Shown piece after piece: positions 22,216-34,444 of a stretch of 64,000 nucleotides of DNA. The first letter of the stretch is position 1. Every line of letters starts with the position of its first letter. The notes beneath the pieces were generated by a model. It ran no database searches. It had not been told where the DNA came from and saw nothing but the letters and a program-made list of their open reading frames with translations. The stretch is from assembly GCA_004154925.1 (NCBI GenBank), contig QJNS01000057.1, positions 1 to 64,000 of the forward strand, given 5' to 3'. This DNA is from Monosporascus cannonballus. Lineage: Eukaryota; Ascomycota; Sordariomycetes; Xylariales. Position numbers and translations under genes: made by a program.

Positions 22216-23655
22216 TTATTTCTCGCTCTCGCGTGGTCGTAATAAGTCACGTAAAATCAGACCTGGCTTCCCGCCCCTGCTGCCGTCTTCTGTAACCACC
22301 GCCTTGCTAGCATTGCTGTCAGTCTTCCATCTCCATTTATCCCTGAACTCACGGGGGTAGATCCCCATAATGCAGCCCGCAATCTTCTCGCCTACCACTG
22401 GTAAGAATTTGAAGCCATGCCCGCTCCCACCAGTAGCCACGAAAAGACCCTCAAACTGGGGATGATAATCTATGATCCAATCCCCAGCGGCCGTGTCGGT
22501 ATACCAGCATAGGCGCGTACGAGAAAACGGTCGGTCATGTAATTCCGGCCACGGTATCATGGATTTGAGGCCTCTCCGAAGGTCCGCTTCTGCCTCGGGC
22601 GGTATCGCGAGGCTGGCGTCGTCCAGATGTGTGAACGGCTGCGAGATAGTTACTGTCAGCGGAGAAAAGGTGTCCCCGTTGCTTTCGGGCCCGTCCGCTG
22701 ATCCTTTCGCGCAGCCCAAGGGCGCGGGGACGGGCGTCGGGTTCAAGTAGCCGTAGGAATGTCTGGCAACCTTCAACACACGATTCTTAGGCGGAATGAC
22801 GAAGAGGCCGTTCGAAAGGTTCAGCATCACGGGTATGTTCTGCAGCTTCTTCTGCTCCTCCTCCGTCAGCTCCAGATAGGCCATGGCCTGCCCGGTAGCA
22901 ACGACCTGGGACGAGAGGTCTACGAGGGAAGACGTCCACGCGCCGGCCGCGAGAACGACTAGGTCGGCGGACAAGACGCTGCCGTCCTTCAGCTTCGCGC
23001 CCGTAACCCGCTTGCCCTCGGCGTCGGTCTCGAGCCGCTCCGCCGTCCCGTTCACGAAGGTCACCCGGCCCGTCTCGACCACGCGCTCGTACGTCCACTT
23101 CATGGCGGCCTCGGCGTCGGCCCACCCGCTGTTCTCGTTGAGGTAACCCCAGTCGGCGAACCCGCCGCCCGTGCCCGACAGGTTAGCCATGAACCTCCGG
23201 CTCGCCACCATGCGGATGGAGCTCAGGGAATAGCCCTGGGTCTGCCCGAGCGCCATGGCGTTCACCCAGCTCTTCTTGGCGTACGCGATGCCGGTGGCGG
23301 CGCCGTCGGGGCGCACCAGGGGCCCGTCGTTGGCGCCCAGTAGCAGGCCCGACCGGCTGTAGCGCCCCTGGCCACCCAGCTCGTCGTCGCCCGTCTGGCG
23401 CCAGTGCACGGCCGCTTCCGCCGCAAGGGCGGCGTACGCGGGGTCCGCATAGTCGGTGCGGATTATGCGCGACGAGTCAACGGACGCTGCGTCGCGGGCC
23501 GGGAACACGCCCGGCTCCGGCGACCGGTCCAGCACCGTGATGGTCGTCGAGGTGAACTCGGGGCGCTTGGTCAGGGCCCAGGCCGTCGACAGGCCGAAGA
23601 CGCCCGAGCCGATGATCAGAACGCTCCCCGGCGCTTTGTAGACCGTTTCTTCCAT
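22216..23655 (-). CDS. FAD-dependent amine oxidase (sarcosine/fructosyl-amino-acid oxidase type)
   Basis: Single exon, 479 aa from the ATG at 23655; an in-frame ATG at 23733 would add 26 residues, but the shorter form places the FAD loop at the usual distance from the N-terminus. GSGVFG at residues 16-21 is the dinucleotide-binding loop. The SSRIIRTDYADPAYAALA block is typical of the MSOX/PIPOX/amadoriase family. RLCWYTDT carries the Cys that binds flavin covalently in this family, followed by DWIIDYHP and GGSGHGFKFLPVVG. The C-terminal FRDKWRWK resembles fructosyl amino-acid oxidases. It should oxidise a secondary amine, releasing peroxide. No C-terminal peroxisomal SKL is present (ends in ESEK). 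The exact substrate (fructosyl-lysine, saccharopine, pipecolate or sarcosine) cannot be read from sequence alone. Confidence 0.85.
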   Translation of the reverse strand: MEETVYKAPGSVLIIGSGVFGLSTAWALTKRPEFTSTTITVLDRSPEPGVFPARDAASVDSSRIIRTDYADPAYAALAAEAAVHWRQTGDDELGGQGRYSRSGLLLGANDGPLVRPDGAATGIAYAKKSWVNAMALGQTQGYSLSSIRMVASRRFMANLSGTGGGFADWGYLNENSGWADAEAAMKWTYERVVETGRVTFVNGTAERLETDAEGKRVTGAKLKDGSVLSADLVVLAAGAWTSSLVDLSSQVVATGQAMAYLELTEEEQKKLQNIPVMLNLSNGLFVIPPKNRVLKVARHSYGYLNPTPVPAPLGCAKGSADGPESNGDTFSPLTVTISQPFTHLDDASLAIPPEAEADLRRGLKSMIPWPELHDRPFSRTRLCWYTDTAAGDWIIDYHPQFEGLFVATGGSGHGFKFLPVVGEKIAGCIMGIYPREFRDKWRWKTDSNASKAVVTEDGSRGGKPGLILRDLLRPRESEK

Positions 23656-23733
23656 GTCGGTGGTCTTCGCGGTGTCTGGGAGGACGGGGCAGGGACAGGT
23701 CAGGTAGGAGATCGGGGTTGGTGCGGGGTACAT

Positions 23734-24413
23734 GCGAACCACCTACCGAGGACCAAGGACCAGGTACGCCCTTAAAGTATTATATCGTCAACGGTGGGCG
23801 GGGCAACTTTGTTCATGCACATGGTCTCTTAGGCTTAAAAGCGAATCCTAGGTGATATATAGTTTGCGCACCGCTAAGGTCCCGCCCACCTTTGCAGCCG
23901 TCTTATTCGGAGAGTATCAGGAGAGAATAAGGCACTAGTGAATGGCATCTTACGATGTTGCCCCTCTTGGGTCGGGCCAGAGAGTGCGCGTACGCCGATC
24001 ATTGCCGCAGTAACTGATTACTGATGATACTGGGTAGGGGTCTACGTTAGTGAGGTCAGCTGAATCCATGCAGGTGGGGGGGCGAAGGTCTTGGTGGGGT
24101 TGGCTGTCTGCACCTGCTGCCAGCGTGCGTCGGGGTTACGAGCAACTGCAACCGCTCAAACTGGTCAATGCTTAATATATGTATGTGCATACGCCTATAG
24201 CGATAGGTATTGGTTAAATCGGAAAATCGGATAGCTTCAAATGCACGTATTGAAGAGCCAGTGGTACCAGCTCGTCGCATAACACCTCCTACACCTGCAT
24301 CCGAAGCATGTATACATTAGTCACACGGATGCCAGGAATAGACACTTTCATAGAAAAAGAACTCCAACCATGGTGCTACCCCCGTAATCGCACTCCTTTG
24401 GTTAGACAGTATA
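23734..24413. other. Divergent promoter region
   Basis: Shared upstream region of the FAD oxidase (minus) and the U2SURP-like gene (plus). No gene; I cannot assign specific regulatory elements. Confidence 0.6.
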
Positions 24414-26867
24414 ATGGCGTCTAATAAAGACCTCACCGAATTCCCCGACGTCGAGGCGAAGCTCCAAAAGCCCTCTAAGCAGTCTGCTTTCGAGAAGCAG
24501 AAGGCCGACGCCGAGGCAAAGAGAAGGCGAGAAGCCGCCGAGACTGCCGCCGTGTACGAGAGCTTTGTCAAGAGTTTCGACAACGAAGATGACGACGTCA
24601 ATTCCGACAACTTTGCGAATCGGGGCGACCGAGGACTCCAGCGTCAACAAGGCGCGCCTCTCGGCCGGCCTGCCGCTTTTGGAGGAGGCGCTTCGAGACG
24701 ACATTTCGGTGCGGGCTCTGGGACGGGTATGAAGAGCGGTCCGGGCTCCCTTGGCCCTCCGCCGACGGCTTTTGGTAAGAAGAGAGGCTTCGATAGCTAC
24801 CAACAGGGCCATAGGGATACGTCGCGCGGGCGGCTGGGCTTTCATGATGACGAGAATGACGGAGGCCACAGTGTGCCATCGAAATCGGTCGCGAAAGTAT
24901 TCGACACTAGCGATGACGAGAACGACGCGAGGGCAAGAGACCTCGCCGAGGAGAAGGCCATTGCCAAACCCACTTTGCGCCTGGCCAATCTGCCTCCTGG
25001 AGCATCGCCTGCCTTCGTCAAGGCCCTAATTCCAAGGAATTTAACGGTGGAAAACGTGAAGATAATATCCGCGGGCAGTCCCACCGGTAGCGAGAGAAAG
25101 TCCATGGCTGCCATTGTTACACTATCCAAGGGGACACCGGCAACCGACATCGACACGACAGTCAGCTCCCTGCAAAACAAGTACCTTGGTTACGGGTTCT
25201 ATCTGTCCTTACACAGACACTTGTCATCTGCAGTGGCATCAACGACCATAACTTCATCGTTCACCTCCTCGACTACGACGTCCCACGCATTTGGTGCCAA
25301 ACCTGTTCCCCAGACTGCTGACAACAACCCGTACCAGTATGGCGGACATCGGGGATTCGCTCCTCCGACATCATATAGTCTTAGCGGTGGTCCGTTGCAG
25401 AAGACTATCTTACACGTTCCAGTATCTCCGCCAAAGGACATTAAACAATTGCAGCTTATTCACAAAGTAATTGAGGCAATTTTAGAGCACGGGCCGGAAT
25501 TCGAAGCCCTTCTCATGTCGCGTCCCGACGTACAGAGGGAAGAGAAGTGGGCATGGCTCTGGGATGCGAGGAGCGAAGGCGGCGTGTGGTATCGGTGGCG
25601 GTTATGGGAAATCATTACCGGTGCGCCGGCGAAAGTCACTCGTCAGGGCAAGTACTTGCCGCTGTTCGAGGGAAGCCATGCGTGGAAGATGCCGGACAAG
25701 GGGCTTGCCTACGAATATACTACTGCAATCGACGAGTTCATATCTGATCCAGAATATAACTCTTCGGACGAGGAAGACTACGAGGATGAGCCGCAGAAGC
25801 CAGCCGAGGCTGGCGAAAACGAAAACATCTATCTGAACCCGCTTGACAAGGCAAAGCTGGCTCACCTCTTGGCACGGCTCCCTACAACGCTAACTCGGAT
25901 ACGAAAGGGGGACATAGCGAGAGTGACCGCCTTTGCTATCACGCATGCAAGTCGAGGGTCGGATGAAATAGTCGATATGATCGTCTCGAATATCGCCAGA
26001 CCGTTCGCACTTACGTCCGCTAATCCGGAGTACAAGAGAAGTGATAAGACTTCTGGGACGCATGATGGGGAATCACATAACTCTACGCCCATGCCGGACG
26101 AAGCGACGAAGTCGAACGAAGTGCAAGATACTAGCGGAGCGAGCCTCGTCGGTCTTTATGTCGTGAGCGATATCCTCTCGTCTTCGGCGACGAGTACCGT
26201 CCGGCATGCCTGGCGCTATCGGCAGCTCTTCGACGCCTCGCTAAAGCAGAGGAAGATCTTCGAGATCCTTGGCTTGATGCCGGAACGCCGGGGCTGGGGC
26301 CGCCTCAGAGGTGAAAAATGGAAACGCAGCGTTGGCCTGGTCCTCAGCTTATGGGAGGGCTGGTGCGCGTTCCCCCAAGAGAGCCAGCAGTTCTTCACCC
26401 AGACATTCGAGAGTCCGCCCAGCGCGAAGAAGGAGGAGCAGGTCGAAGAGGGACTCAAGAAAAACAAATGGAAGAAGACGGTCGAGGCCGGATCTGGTAC
26501 CCAGCAGAGCAGCGACCGCGGCTTCAAGCCCGTGCCTGCCGTTACGGGTGCCGAATATGATCCTCACGAAGACGGCGAACCTATGGATGACGTGGATGGC
26601 GACGCTATGGATGACGAGATGATGGACATGGAGCTCGACAGCGATGTAGACGGCGTTCCCATGGACGAGGGGGATGCGATGGGCGAGCCCATGGACGAAG
26701 ATCGAGACGATCCCGGTAGCGAGGCGGCGGGCGGTCAAGGAAAGAACACGGGGGACGAGCCCGAGGACGGGGGGCCAAGAAAGGGGCCGACGACGCAGGA
26801 ACCTAGAAGACGCCTAAGAGCCGTCGATATGTTTGCCGACTCGGACGGTTCTGATGGCGATAAGTGA
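24414..26867 (+). CDS. U2SURP/SR140-like U2 snRNP-associated splicing factor
   Basis: Single exon, 817 aa. The charged N-terminus (FEKQKADAEAKRRREAAE) matches the start of this family. Residues about 186-270 form an RRM (TLRLANLPPGASPAFVKALI to YGFYLSLHRHLS). Residues about 345-400 form a SURP module (HKVIEAILEHGPEFEALL, then WAWLWDARSEGGVWYRWRLW). A CID-like helical region starting with RKGDIARVTAFAITHA follows, ending near the WGRLRGEKWKR segment. The C-terminus is strongly acidic, with repeated Met-Asp-Asp/Glu steps and a lysine- and proline-containing tail. The human protein joins the U2 snRNP during branch-site recognition; the same nuclear role is inferred. The domain order RRM-SURP-CID is diagnostic. 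Confidence 0.85.
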   Translation: MASNKDLTEFPDVEAKLQKPSKQSAFEKQKADAEAKRRREAAETAAVYESFVKSFDNEDDDVNSDNFANRGDRGLQRQQGAPLGRPAAFGGGASRRHFGAGSGTGMKSGPGSLGPPPTAFGKKRGFDSYQQGHRDTSRGRLGFHDDENDGGHSVPSKSVAKVFDTSDDENDARARDLAEEKAIAKPTLRLANLPPGASPAFVKALIPRNLTVENVKIISAGSPTGSERKSMAAIVTLSKGTPATDIDTTVSSLQNKYLGYGFYLSLHRHLSSAVASTTITSSFTSSTTTSHAFGAKPVPQTADNNPYQYGGHRGFAPPTSYSLSGGPLQKTILHVPVSPPKDIKQLQLIHKVIEAILEHGPEFEALLMSRPDVQREEKWAWLWDARSEGGVWYRWRLWEIITGAPAKVTRQGKYLPLFEGSHAWKMPDKGLAYEYTTAIDEFISDPEYNSSDEEDYEDEPQKPAEAGENENIYLNPLDKAKLAHLLARLPTTLTRIRKGDIARVTAFAITHASRGSDEIVDMIVSNIARPFALTSANPEYKRSDKTSGTHDGESHNSTPMPDEATKSNEVQDTSGASLVGLYVVSDILSSSATSTVRHAWRYRQLFDASLKQRKIFEILGLMPERRGWGRLRGEKWKRSVGLVLSLWEGWCAFPQESQQFFTQTFESPPSAKKEEQVEEGLKKNKWKKTVEAGSGTQQSSDRGFKPVPAVTGAEYDPHEDGEPMDDVDGDAMDDEMMDMELDSDVDGVPMDEGDAMGEPMDEDRDDPGSEAAGGQGKNTGDEPEDGGPRKGPTTQEPRRRLRAVDMFADSDGSDGDK

Positions 26868-29800
26868 AGGCGAGGACAGACGAGTCATAGAACAGACAAG
26901 ACTTTTAGCAGGCTGTGGCTCTAGGCAGCGCAGAAGTAAACTACACAATAGCTACCACGCGCTCGCCTGAAGTCCTTGCTGGCTTGGCGAGACTGGAATT
27001 TTCGAGGTCAGGCTCGACTGACTACCAGGCCGTTCGCGGAACAGATGCGATGGCGTCTTGAAAAGTGGTCGACTGGTGATTACCTACCGCCATTCTGATC
27101 TACACCATAGCCATTGCCCAGGCTCAACCCCGTCTGGCTGTCTAGCGGGGGAGATCCTACGTGGCTCTGTCTTACCTGAAACGGACGTACGTACCGCGCA
27201 ATCGGTTCATCAGTCCCGGTTAAGACAGCCAACCGGTGCATAGTTAGCTGTAGTGGAACCCGACCTTACTACTAACTTAGTGTGTCTCATCCATAAAGTT
27301 AAGATCCGATCCACTGGTTGCTAATCACTATCGTCGGATACTCCAATACGTCACTAAACACGACATATTTTGGGCAATTCTGACGTCCGTGACGGGTATT
27401 GCCACCAAGTCTAGCCTTTTCATAGCTTTATATCCTAAAGACTGAATCACACATTCAGTATAGCTAAGGGCACTAGATCTGCCGCTGGAAGGCACCTGAC
27501 AGGCATGCTGCAATACGACCTAACACTCAGTCTGCCTAGACCGGCGACGAGATGTCTTTGCATGGCGGCTGAAGGAAAAGCTTGGCAGCCACTCTGCCGA
27601 ATGTCACGTTGAGGCGCGCCGAACTGTATATTAATAAGAGCTTAGCGCAGCCCGGCGTAACCGGCCTAGGCAAGTTCCTATGGGCCTCCTCGAACGTTCT
27701 GGGCCGAAGAGCCTCGGTGCGTCTGGCATGGGGAAAGTTTGGTAGCGCGTATCTCTTCCGGTGCCCCATCTCGGGCCGTTGGGACGGAAAACGTGGCGCC
27801 GCCCCTGTCGGATGGAGGAGAGTCATTGAAATGGGTACCTACATACTTACAGTACATATATTTATCTTTCGGCTATGTACGAGACACCCGGGCTCCGGTA
27901 CCGCGGTCATGCTCTCCCGACGTGCATCCGATACGTCCGCCAAGCCGCTGTCGCCGGTGCGGCTCACACAAAATGCGGATTACACTTGAGCAGCCCCATA
28001 GGGTTCAGATATCGTCTCGCGTATCGGCAGCGTAGCAGAACTTCTAACGGCTCACTAAGCATGCAACTCAAGAGACATACGATCCGGCGAAAACAAATCT
28101 GAACACAGTTACAGCGCGCTCCTATAATACGAAAACAGGAGTCTAATTCTGATATACTAGGTGCCCAACGCATAAGTGAAGCTCCTCCCGAAGAATGTCA
28201 GTCCGCTGAAGATTAGTCTCCTGCAATCGGCTACTGTGGCTATCTAGGATGGGTCAGGTTAAGGGCAGTAGTACAGCGCATTAGGGCACCCCCTTGTTTC
28301 CAAGAAAGGAGGCGACCCCCAATATCAAGAGCCTAAGCGAGGCCTTGCCACGACGAATGGTTCTGTTTCCAATACCTGCCATTGCCTGCCTCCTATGTAG
28401 GTAGGGACTACATAATATTATTACCAACGCTTTACTATCCGCAAACGGTGGCGCAACCTCTGTAGATATGGCCGTCAAATACCTAAGACGTCAGAGATAG
28501 AATATCTAACGCTCTGTGCAAGAACTGCGGCCGGCTCCCTCAGCTGGCAACAGCGTATTAGGTGCTTACGTGGGTAACTTACATAAAAGTGCCTACATAC
28601 CCACCTCAGCTGATGAAATTTCTGAGTGTTGGTTGAAACTCTTGAAAGGCTGAAGAAGCCCTTGATCTCGCGGGGCTCTGCTGCTCTTACCAGGCCCCCC
28701 GCCCCTCTGACGCATTTAGCACCAATTAGGGCCCTAATACTAAGGGCACACCCCCTTGGCCCAGCAGAATTACTGGACACCGCTCTTGGCAGGCATGCCC
28801 CCGTCCTTGTTGGCCAATGAAAACTTGCTCGTCCTGTAGTTCATGGCCCCCCACTACGGAGAAAGGAAACAACGACGTCCAGGAAGACCGGCGCTGTAAG
28901 AAATCCGACGTCGAGGTCTTTTTCCTTTCCACGTTTTTCTCGGAAAGCTGGAGGATCTTAGATGCGTAACGTCGATGATCTGGAAGCATGTCCCTTAAGA
29001 GGTCTTCAGCCAGAGCTAGCGACTTGAAGACCCTATCTCAACGCTAATTTAACGTTACTGGGTTTTGCATCCGTGGAGCCGGAGATGTGCCGGAGGCCCT
29101 GAGAGCGCATAGAGTCGGACCCGGTCCTCTTCAAAGCAACACTCACTGGTTGCATGTTTACCGGCATTCTAGCCTTCTTTCCCGCGCCACCTCTTTTATC
29201 ATATAACCAGCAATTGGAAAATCGAAACCCTTCACCAGAGAAGGGTTTGGATCTACTTGACGGCTTCCCTGTTTCTGCGTTTAAAGTCCGACAACGCGAC
29301 CGAGGAAAACGTGCCTACGCTTAGTTCCCGCTACCGCCTGGGCGCCTCTCTTCGGTTTTCCGTAGGCAAGGCAAACTCTCCAAGATCAGTCAGCGGTCAG
29401 TCCACGGGGTCAGCCGCGGCTTTTTGGACTATTCCCACAACGCTCTAGGGGGCTCCTTTCTAAAGCATACCACCTATCTACCTAACCTTCACTTGGGATA
29501 TGTAAAGCAATCCCGGGTAGACTTCGATGTCGGCATTGGGCTTTCTTCTTGCCGTGATACACTCGTCGTAAAACTATCTGAAGTTGGCTCTCGGCATTCC
29601 AACTCCTCCCGAATTGGCGCCCAGTGCAAAGCCACATGAGCGGGCTGGCAACCAACTCACTCAGCAATATCCAACCTTGTCAGTGATAAGCCATCTTCCC
29701 ATTTACGATCACGAGTGACACAGAGCTGCCTCCACCTGCTACGAGGACTTCTAGGGGGCGTTTGTCTTGTTAGATTTCTCGCGATATATTCACTCAACGG

Positions 29801-30272
29801 GGCAAAAGACGATACTTACCTTCTGCTTCAAACGTCGACCATTTCTCATTATTCCTTTCGTCTGCGACGTCCTCAGGCTGCGAGTCACTCATCCAGGCTT
29901 GCTATCCGAAGCCATCCATACCCCGGACGCATATGCGTCTGTTCGTTGGATTTCAGTTACTTATCCCCCTCTCTTCTTTCAATCCTCGTACCCTACAGTG
30001 TGCTGCGACGCAGGAAGGAACCCCACTACGGAAGCCAATTCTTCCTACCATCTTTTATTCGACCATACACGAAGATTCGAAGATATCATTTCAATGTAAG
30101 AGACAGCCGCCGGGCAATGAACCGTATTTAAACCTGTGGTCCTTACTCCAGCCTACCACCCACATTCTATACCAGAGCCTCCATACATGCGGTGAAACAC
30201 GAATTATAACAGACTATATCAGGAAGACGTCGCGCAACCGCCTGATCCAGCGAACCAACGAACCTAGCCAAG
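26868..30272. other. Gene-poor tract upstream of the copper regulator
   Basis: About 3.4 kb. Patches at 27550-27850 and 28620-28990 are GC-richer and open in several frames but match no family I know and may be repeat fragments. The stretch 29.7-30.2 kb is pyrimidine-rich and is likely promoter and leader of the copper-fist gene. Confidence 0.5.
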
Positions 30273-32050
30273 ATGCCTACTATCGACGGACAGAAAGTTG
30301 CCTGGTATGTTATTCCATTCTATCATTTCATCTCTTAGCGTAATAAGCCGTTTTCTGTACGCGGCTTCGCAAGCATTCACCAGGCCCTCTGCGTTATTTC
30401 TTACACTGCCGTTGGCTTGACCCCTTAATGATTGGCGCTCTTCGTAAGAGCTCGTGCACGGACTGGTTATCCGGCTAACCACTCACCCCTGACTTCAGTA
30501 TGGCATGCATTCGCGGACACCGCTCTTCGAAGTGTAACCATACGGATCGTCTTATGATGGCAGTTCGGAAACCCGGCCGGCCACTCAGCTCATGTCCTCA
30601 CTTGCCCGGTGCCCGGTGCGGGTGTGGCAAAGTCCTCGCCGCATTACCGCGCCAGCCGAGTTGCGGTTGTTCTAAGCCTAGCGACAGTCCCAAACCCACC
30701 AAGGTTTCGGATTCTCCTGACGGGACCAGCTCTACCGTCGATACCAGTGCTACAACCAGTACCAGCTCTGCCACCGCTATCAGTTCTACTAATGGTATTA
30801 GTTCCATGGAACATCTGAACGGACAGGTAAGAGAAGAGAAAGTGATGTTGCACAAGGCTTTAGATAGCCCGCCAGTATCTCCAACGACATCTTCATTGCG
30901 GGTTGAGAAGAAAACCTCCAGAAAATCCATAAGTCAAAAGCCATCATTCTATGCTGCTAACTTGGAGCGCATGGATCCAAGCAGCCTCAACATCATGCCT
31001 TCAATATCGGCGAGGACGCAACATGAATCCATTCCGATGAGTGCTAATTCACCCACTATCGCGATGTCGCTTTTTGGGGACCTTTATGGGCAAGAGGGTA
31101 ACAGTTCCTTTAACCCCGATAGGAACTATGAGACAACATCATTGCACCCCTGGCGTGCGATGACAGACTTTTCGGTGGCCGCGGAAAATGCAACCGATAA
31201 TATACTTCCGAACACCCCGGTAATCGGACCGCGAGGGACTTCGAGCTGCTGTTCGCCCGTGTCGAAAGCCTCGCATGAGCCTCCGACCCCTAATATGGGG
31301 TCAGTTTTTCAGGGACTTCCACCGCAGTCGCAACCACAACTACATGTACAAATGCCTCCGCAGCAATCCTGGAATCCCATAAACTTCAACCCCCAAACCC
31401 AAATATTCTCAACAAATGACAGCATACTGGCGCCAAATCAAACGACCTCGCTCGATTCACAGCATTCACCATACTACAATCACAATCCAGTAACTATGCA
31501 CATATACCCTCCTTCGTGGGGTTCCGTCGCACACCCCCTACATCCTGCGCAGTATCAACAGTTCATGAACAACTCCTCTCAAGCTGGGTTACAAAGCTCA
31601 TATCAGAATCCTCAGTCTCCGATTGATACTCACGCGAGGGGTACAGCCCCAATTAGGAGCCACCAATGTTCCTGTGGCAAGGACTGTCAATGCATAGGAT
31701 GTCCCACCCACCCGTATAATGATTCGACACAGGAGCTCATTTGGGATGCATTAAAATTCCAATTCGACGAAGATACCGCAAAAGGCCCGGACCATACAAG
31801 CGGAGTCATGGACGCTAACAGCATGAAACCGGCAAATGACAAAGCCACACCCTTGGACGCAGTGTCGCCAGCGGCCATAAATACTCCTTCAGATTCAGCG
31901 TCCCCTTCGGATCAAGGAGAGCCTGCCTACTCGGCAGAAAATTACATATTTGTGTCATATCCACTGCCTCCGGGGTCTGTGGATTCTTGTCCTTGCGGTC
32001 CTACGTGCCAATGCATCGACTGCGTAATACACCGGTCCCTCGATAATTGA
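30273..32050 (+). CDS. mac1: Copper-fist transcription factor (Mac1/GRISEA type)
   Basis: Exons 30273-30304 and 30499-32050, intron 30305-30498 (GTATGT...TTCAG, 194 nt), 527 aa. The first exon encodes only MPTIDGQKVA plus two bases of a Cys codon. Splicing builds the copper-fist: VACMACIRGHRSSKCNHTDR followed by the minor-groove KPGRPLSS motif and CPHLPGARCGCG. The middle is Ser/Pro/Gln-rich. Two C-terminal cysteine motifs follow: CSCGKDCQCIGCPTH near residue 395 and CPCGPTCQCIDCVIH at the very end. Both have the C-x-C-x3-C-x-C-x2-C-x2-H pattern that binds Cu(I) in Mac1-like activators. Two such motifs, plus the single fist, point to the copper-starvation activator rather than the Ace1-type copper-excess factor. 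No copper transporter or reductase lies nearby. Confidence 0.88.
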
Positions 32051-32557
32051 CCCAGAGCACACGATACCGCGGGGAACGACCCTAGCAAGAGGGGTTCTGA
32101 CATTCGAAGCGGTTAGACAAGTAGCCCGCGATATATTGATAGGCATTAGTGGGCAACGCAAGGAATTCGGTACAAGGTCCCAGCCGATGTAACCGACGAA
32201 CACTACCAACAGCATTATTGTAGAGCTGAGATGGTATTATAGCTGCCGAAATCTAGCAACAAGCCAGCGACTTCGTGATAGCACTACATAGCAAGGCGTA
32301 TTACTCAATACCACAAGCCCCATTCCCAGATCCCAACATGAGACCGGCAATGCGTAGCAGGGACGGAAATTTCTAGCAACAGTCTTTCATGGTCCCTTAC
32401 CCCGTGGGGCCGAGCTCGGGACCTAACTCCGAGGCCCCCACTCCCTTAACCCATGGGACGGTTCTCCGCAACTACGATTTCCCCGAAGCTGTGAAGTAAC
32501 TGAGGCATCATTCTTCATCTGTAACGGAAATTCTCAGTGTGGTTGCACAGCAACAAA
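32051..32557. other. Intergenic, no gene seen
   Basis: Spacer between the copper regulator and an MFS gene on the same strand. No coding or structural signal recognised. Confidence 0.6.
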
Positions 32558-34444
32558 ATGTCTGCAGTTATACGACCACTCAAGTGGTTCTATCACGAAT
32601 TCGGGATCGAATCGATCCAGGAGACCGGCCGAAATGCATACCTCATGATCCTGGCGAGGGCCTGCCGCATGTTCGCCTATGGCACCAGCTCACTGATTCT
32701 CGGTATGTTGGAAAACCACGCTTGCCAATGACCTTTGTATCTGCTATGGGGACGCAGTCCACTGAGACGGGAGACATCTGCTAGCCATCTTCTTCTCGGC
32801 GCTCAAGTTCTCCGACCACCAGATCGGGCTGTTCATGACCCTGACCCTGCTCGGCGATGTTATCCTGGGCACTCTCCTCACCCTCATCGCGGACCGCGTG
32901 GGGCGGCGTAAAGTGCTTCTCGGGGGATCCTTCCTGTTGGTGTTGAGTGGGACCATTTTCGCCGTCTTCGAGAACTTCTGGCTGCTTCTGTTCGCGGCCG
33001 TTGTTGGCGTTATTAGTGTGACCGGGGGCGACTTCGGCCCGTTTCGGAGTATCGAGGAGTGAGTCAGCCGAGGAGCAGAGAAGAGTGTCGCCTGTCTTCT
33101 TTTTTTCTCTGTTTTTGTTGATGCGCGGCTAAATAGTGGTAGGTCTATCCTGTCGCAGCTCACGACGCCCTCCACTCGGGCGGACGTCTTGGCTTGGTAT
33201 GTTACGACATCTACCTTGGGTTCCTCCATGGGGAGCGAGGCTTCCGGGCGGATCGTTCATTTCCTGCAGGAGAGCAAGGGCTGGGCACCCGTCGGCGCCT
33301 ACCACGCGCTCTTCTGGATATATGCCGTCACGGGCGTCGTCAACGCGCTCGTCGTCTTGCTGCTGACGAGCGACTGCGAGATAGAAGGCAGGCAAGAGGC
33401 GTATGCCCGGCTACCACAGGGCGAGGACGACCGTGCGGGGGCTGCGGAGCTTCGCGGGCCTCCTGCCGCTACTCGATCTCAGGGCATTTGGGTCAAGAGG
33501 GGCGTCTTCTGGTTCTCCTCGCGGCTCTCCGAGATCTCGGCGCCGACGCGCTCCGTCATGTACAAGCTCTGGTTCCTCCTGGCGGTAGACTCGGTGGCTG
33601 ACGGCATGGTCCCCTATTCGATCACTAACTGTAAGCATGTCTATGAGTTATTGTCACCCCTCTCTGGCGCCTTTTTGGCGGGAAATTTGCTTGTTCTAGT
33701 CGGAATTGGGACACTCAGCTCTTGAGACGTTGCCGGGTTACTCCCGCCACCAAGCTCCCGAGCACGCGTCCCTGTAGTAGTAAAACTGCCGGCTCACAAA
33801 ATACGCTAGACTACATGGACACAAAGTTCCACCCGGCTAAGTCGACGCTGGGCGACGTGCAGTCGACCAGCTACTTCCTGGGCGCCGTGTCGGCCGTGTT
33901 CGCGGGCCCGCTGGCGCGCAAGATCGGCCTCGTCAACACCATGGTCTTCACACACACGCCGTCGTCGGCCGCCGTGGTGCTATTCCCCCTGCCACCCACT
34001 CTCTGGGCCACCGCGGCGCTGCTTCTCGTGCGCGCCGGCCTCAACAACATGGACCAGGCCCCGCGCACCGCCCTCATCGCCGCCGTCGTCCCGCCCAGCG
34101 AGCGCACCGCCGTCATGGGCGTCACCAGCACGCTGCGCACGGTCGCCGCCATGGCCGGGCCCTCCATTACGGGTCTTCTCGCCGCCGGCGACCGCTTCTG
34201 GATTGCCTTCGTCGTCGCCGGCGTCTGTCGCCTCGCCTACGACCTCGGTCTTTACGCCCTATACGTCAACATGAAGCTGCACCAGCACGAGCCCGGCGCC
34301 AAACCCTCCGTTGCAGGGCGCGGGGCCGACGAGGAGGACGCGCTGGAGATGTCGCGCCCGTCGCTGTCATCTTCCGATGCCAATGACGGCGGTGGTGATG
34401 ATGATGATGATTACGGAATCCCCCCTACGCTGAGCGGCCGGTAG
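32558..34444 (+). CDS. MFS transporter
   Basis: Exons 32558-32702, 32785-33058, 33143-33630 and 33810-34444; introns 82, 84 and 179 nt with GT...TAG ends; 513 aa. The N-terminal half shows the MFS motif LIADRVGRRKVLLGG after the second helix. Residues following GGDFGPFRSIEESILSQL lead into a helix with TLGSSMGSEASGR. The C-terminal half includes GPLARKIGLVNTMV, NNMDQAPRTALIAAVVP and a polar tail with an Asp-rich run (GGGDDDDDYG). All four exons join in frame. The third intron, 179 nt, is longer than usual, and its acceptor was chosen by frame. Substrate unknown. The coding part is clearly more GC-rich than its flanks, especially exon 4. Confidence 0.82.

Noticed and set aside
28475..28990. 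Overlapping frames on both strands, considered as transposon remnant
   Set aside because: No reverse transcriptase, integrase or transposase motif and no terminal repeats.
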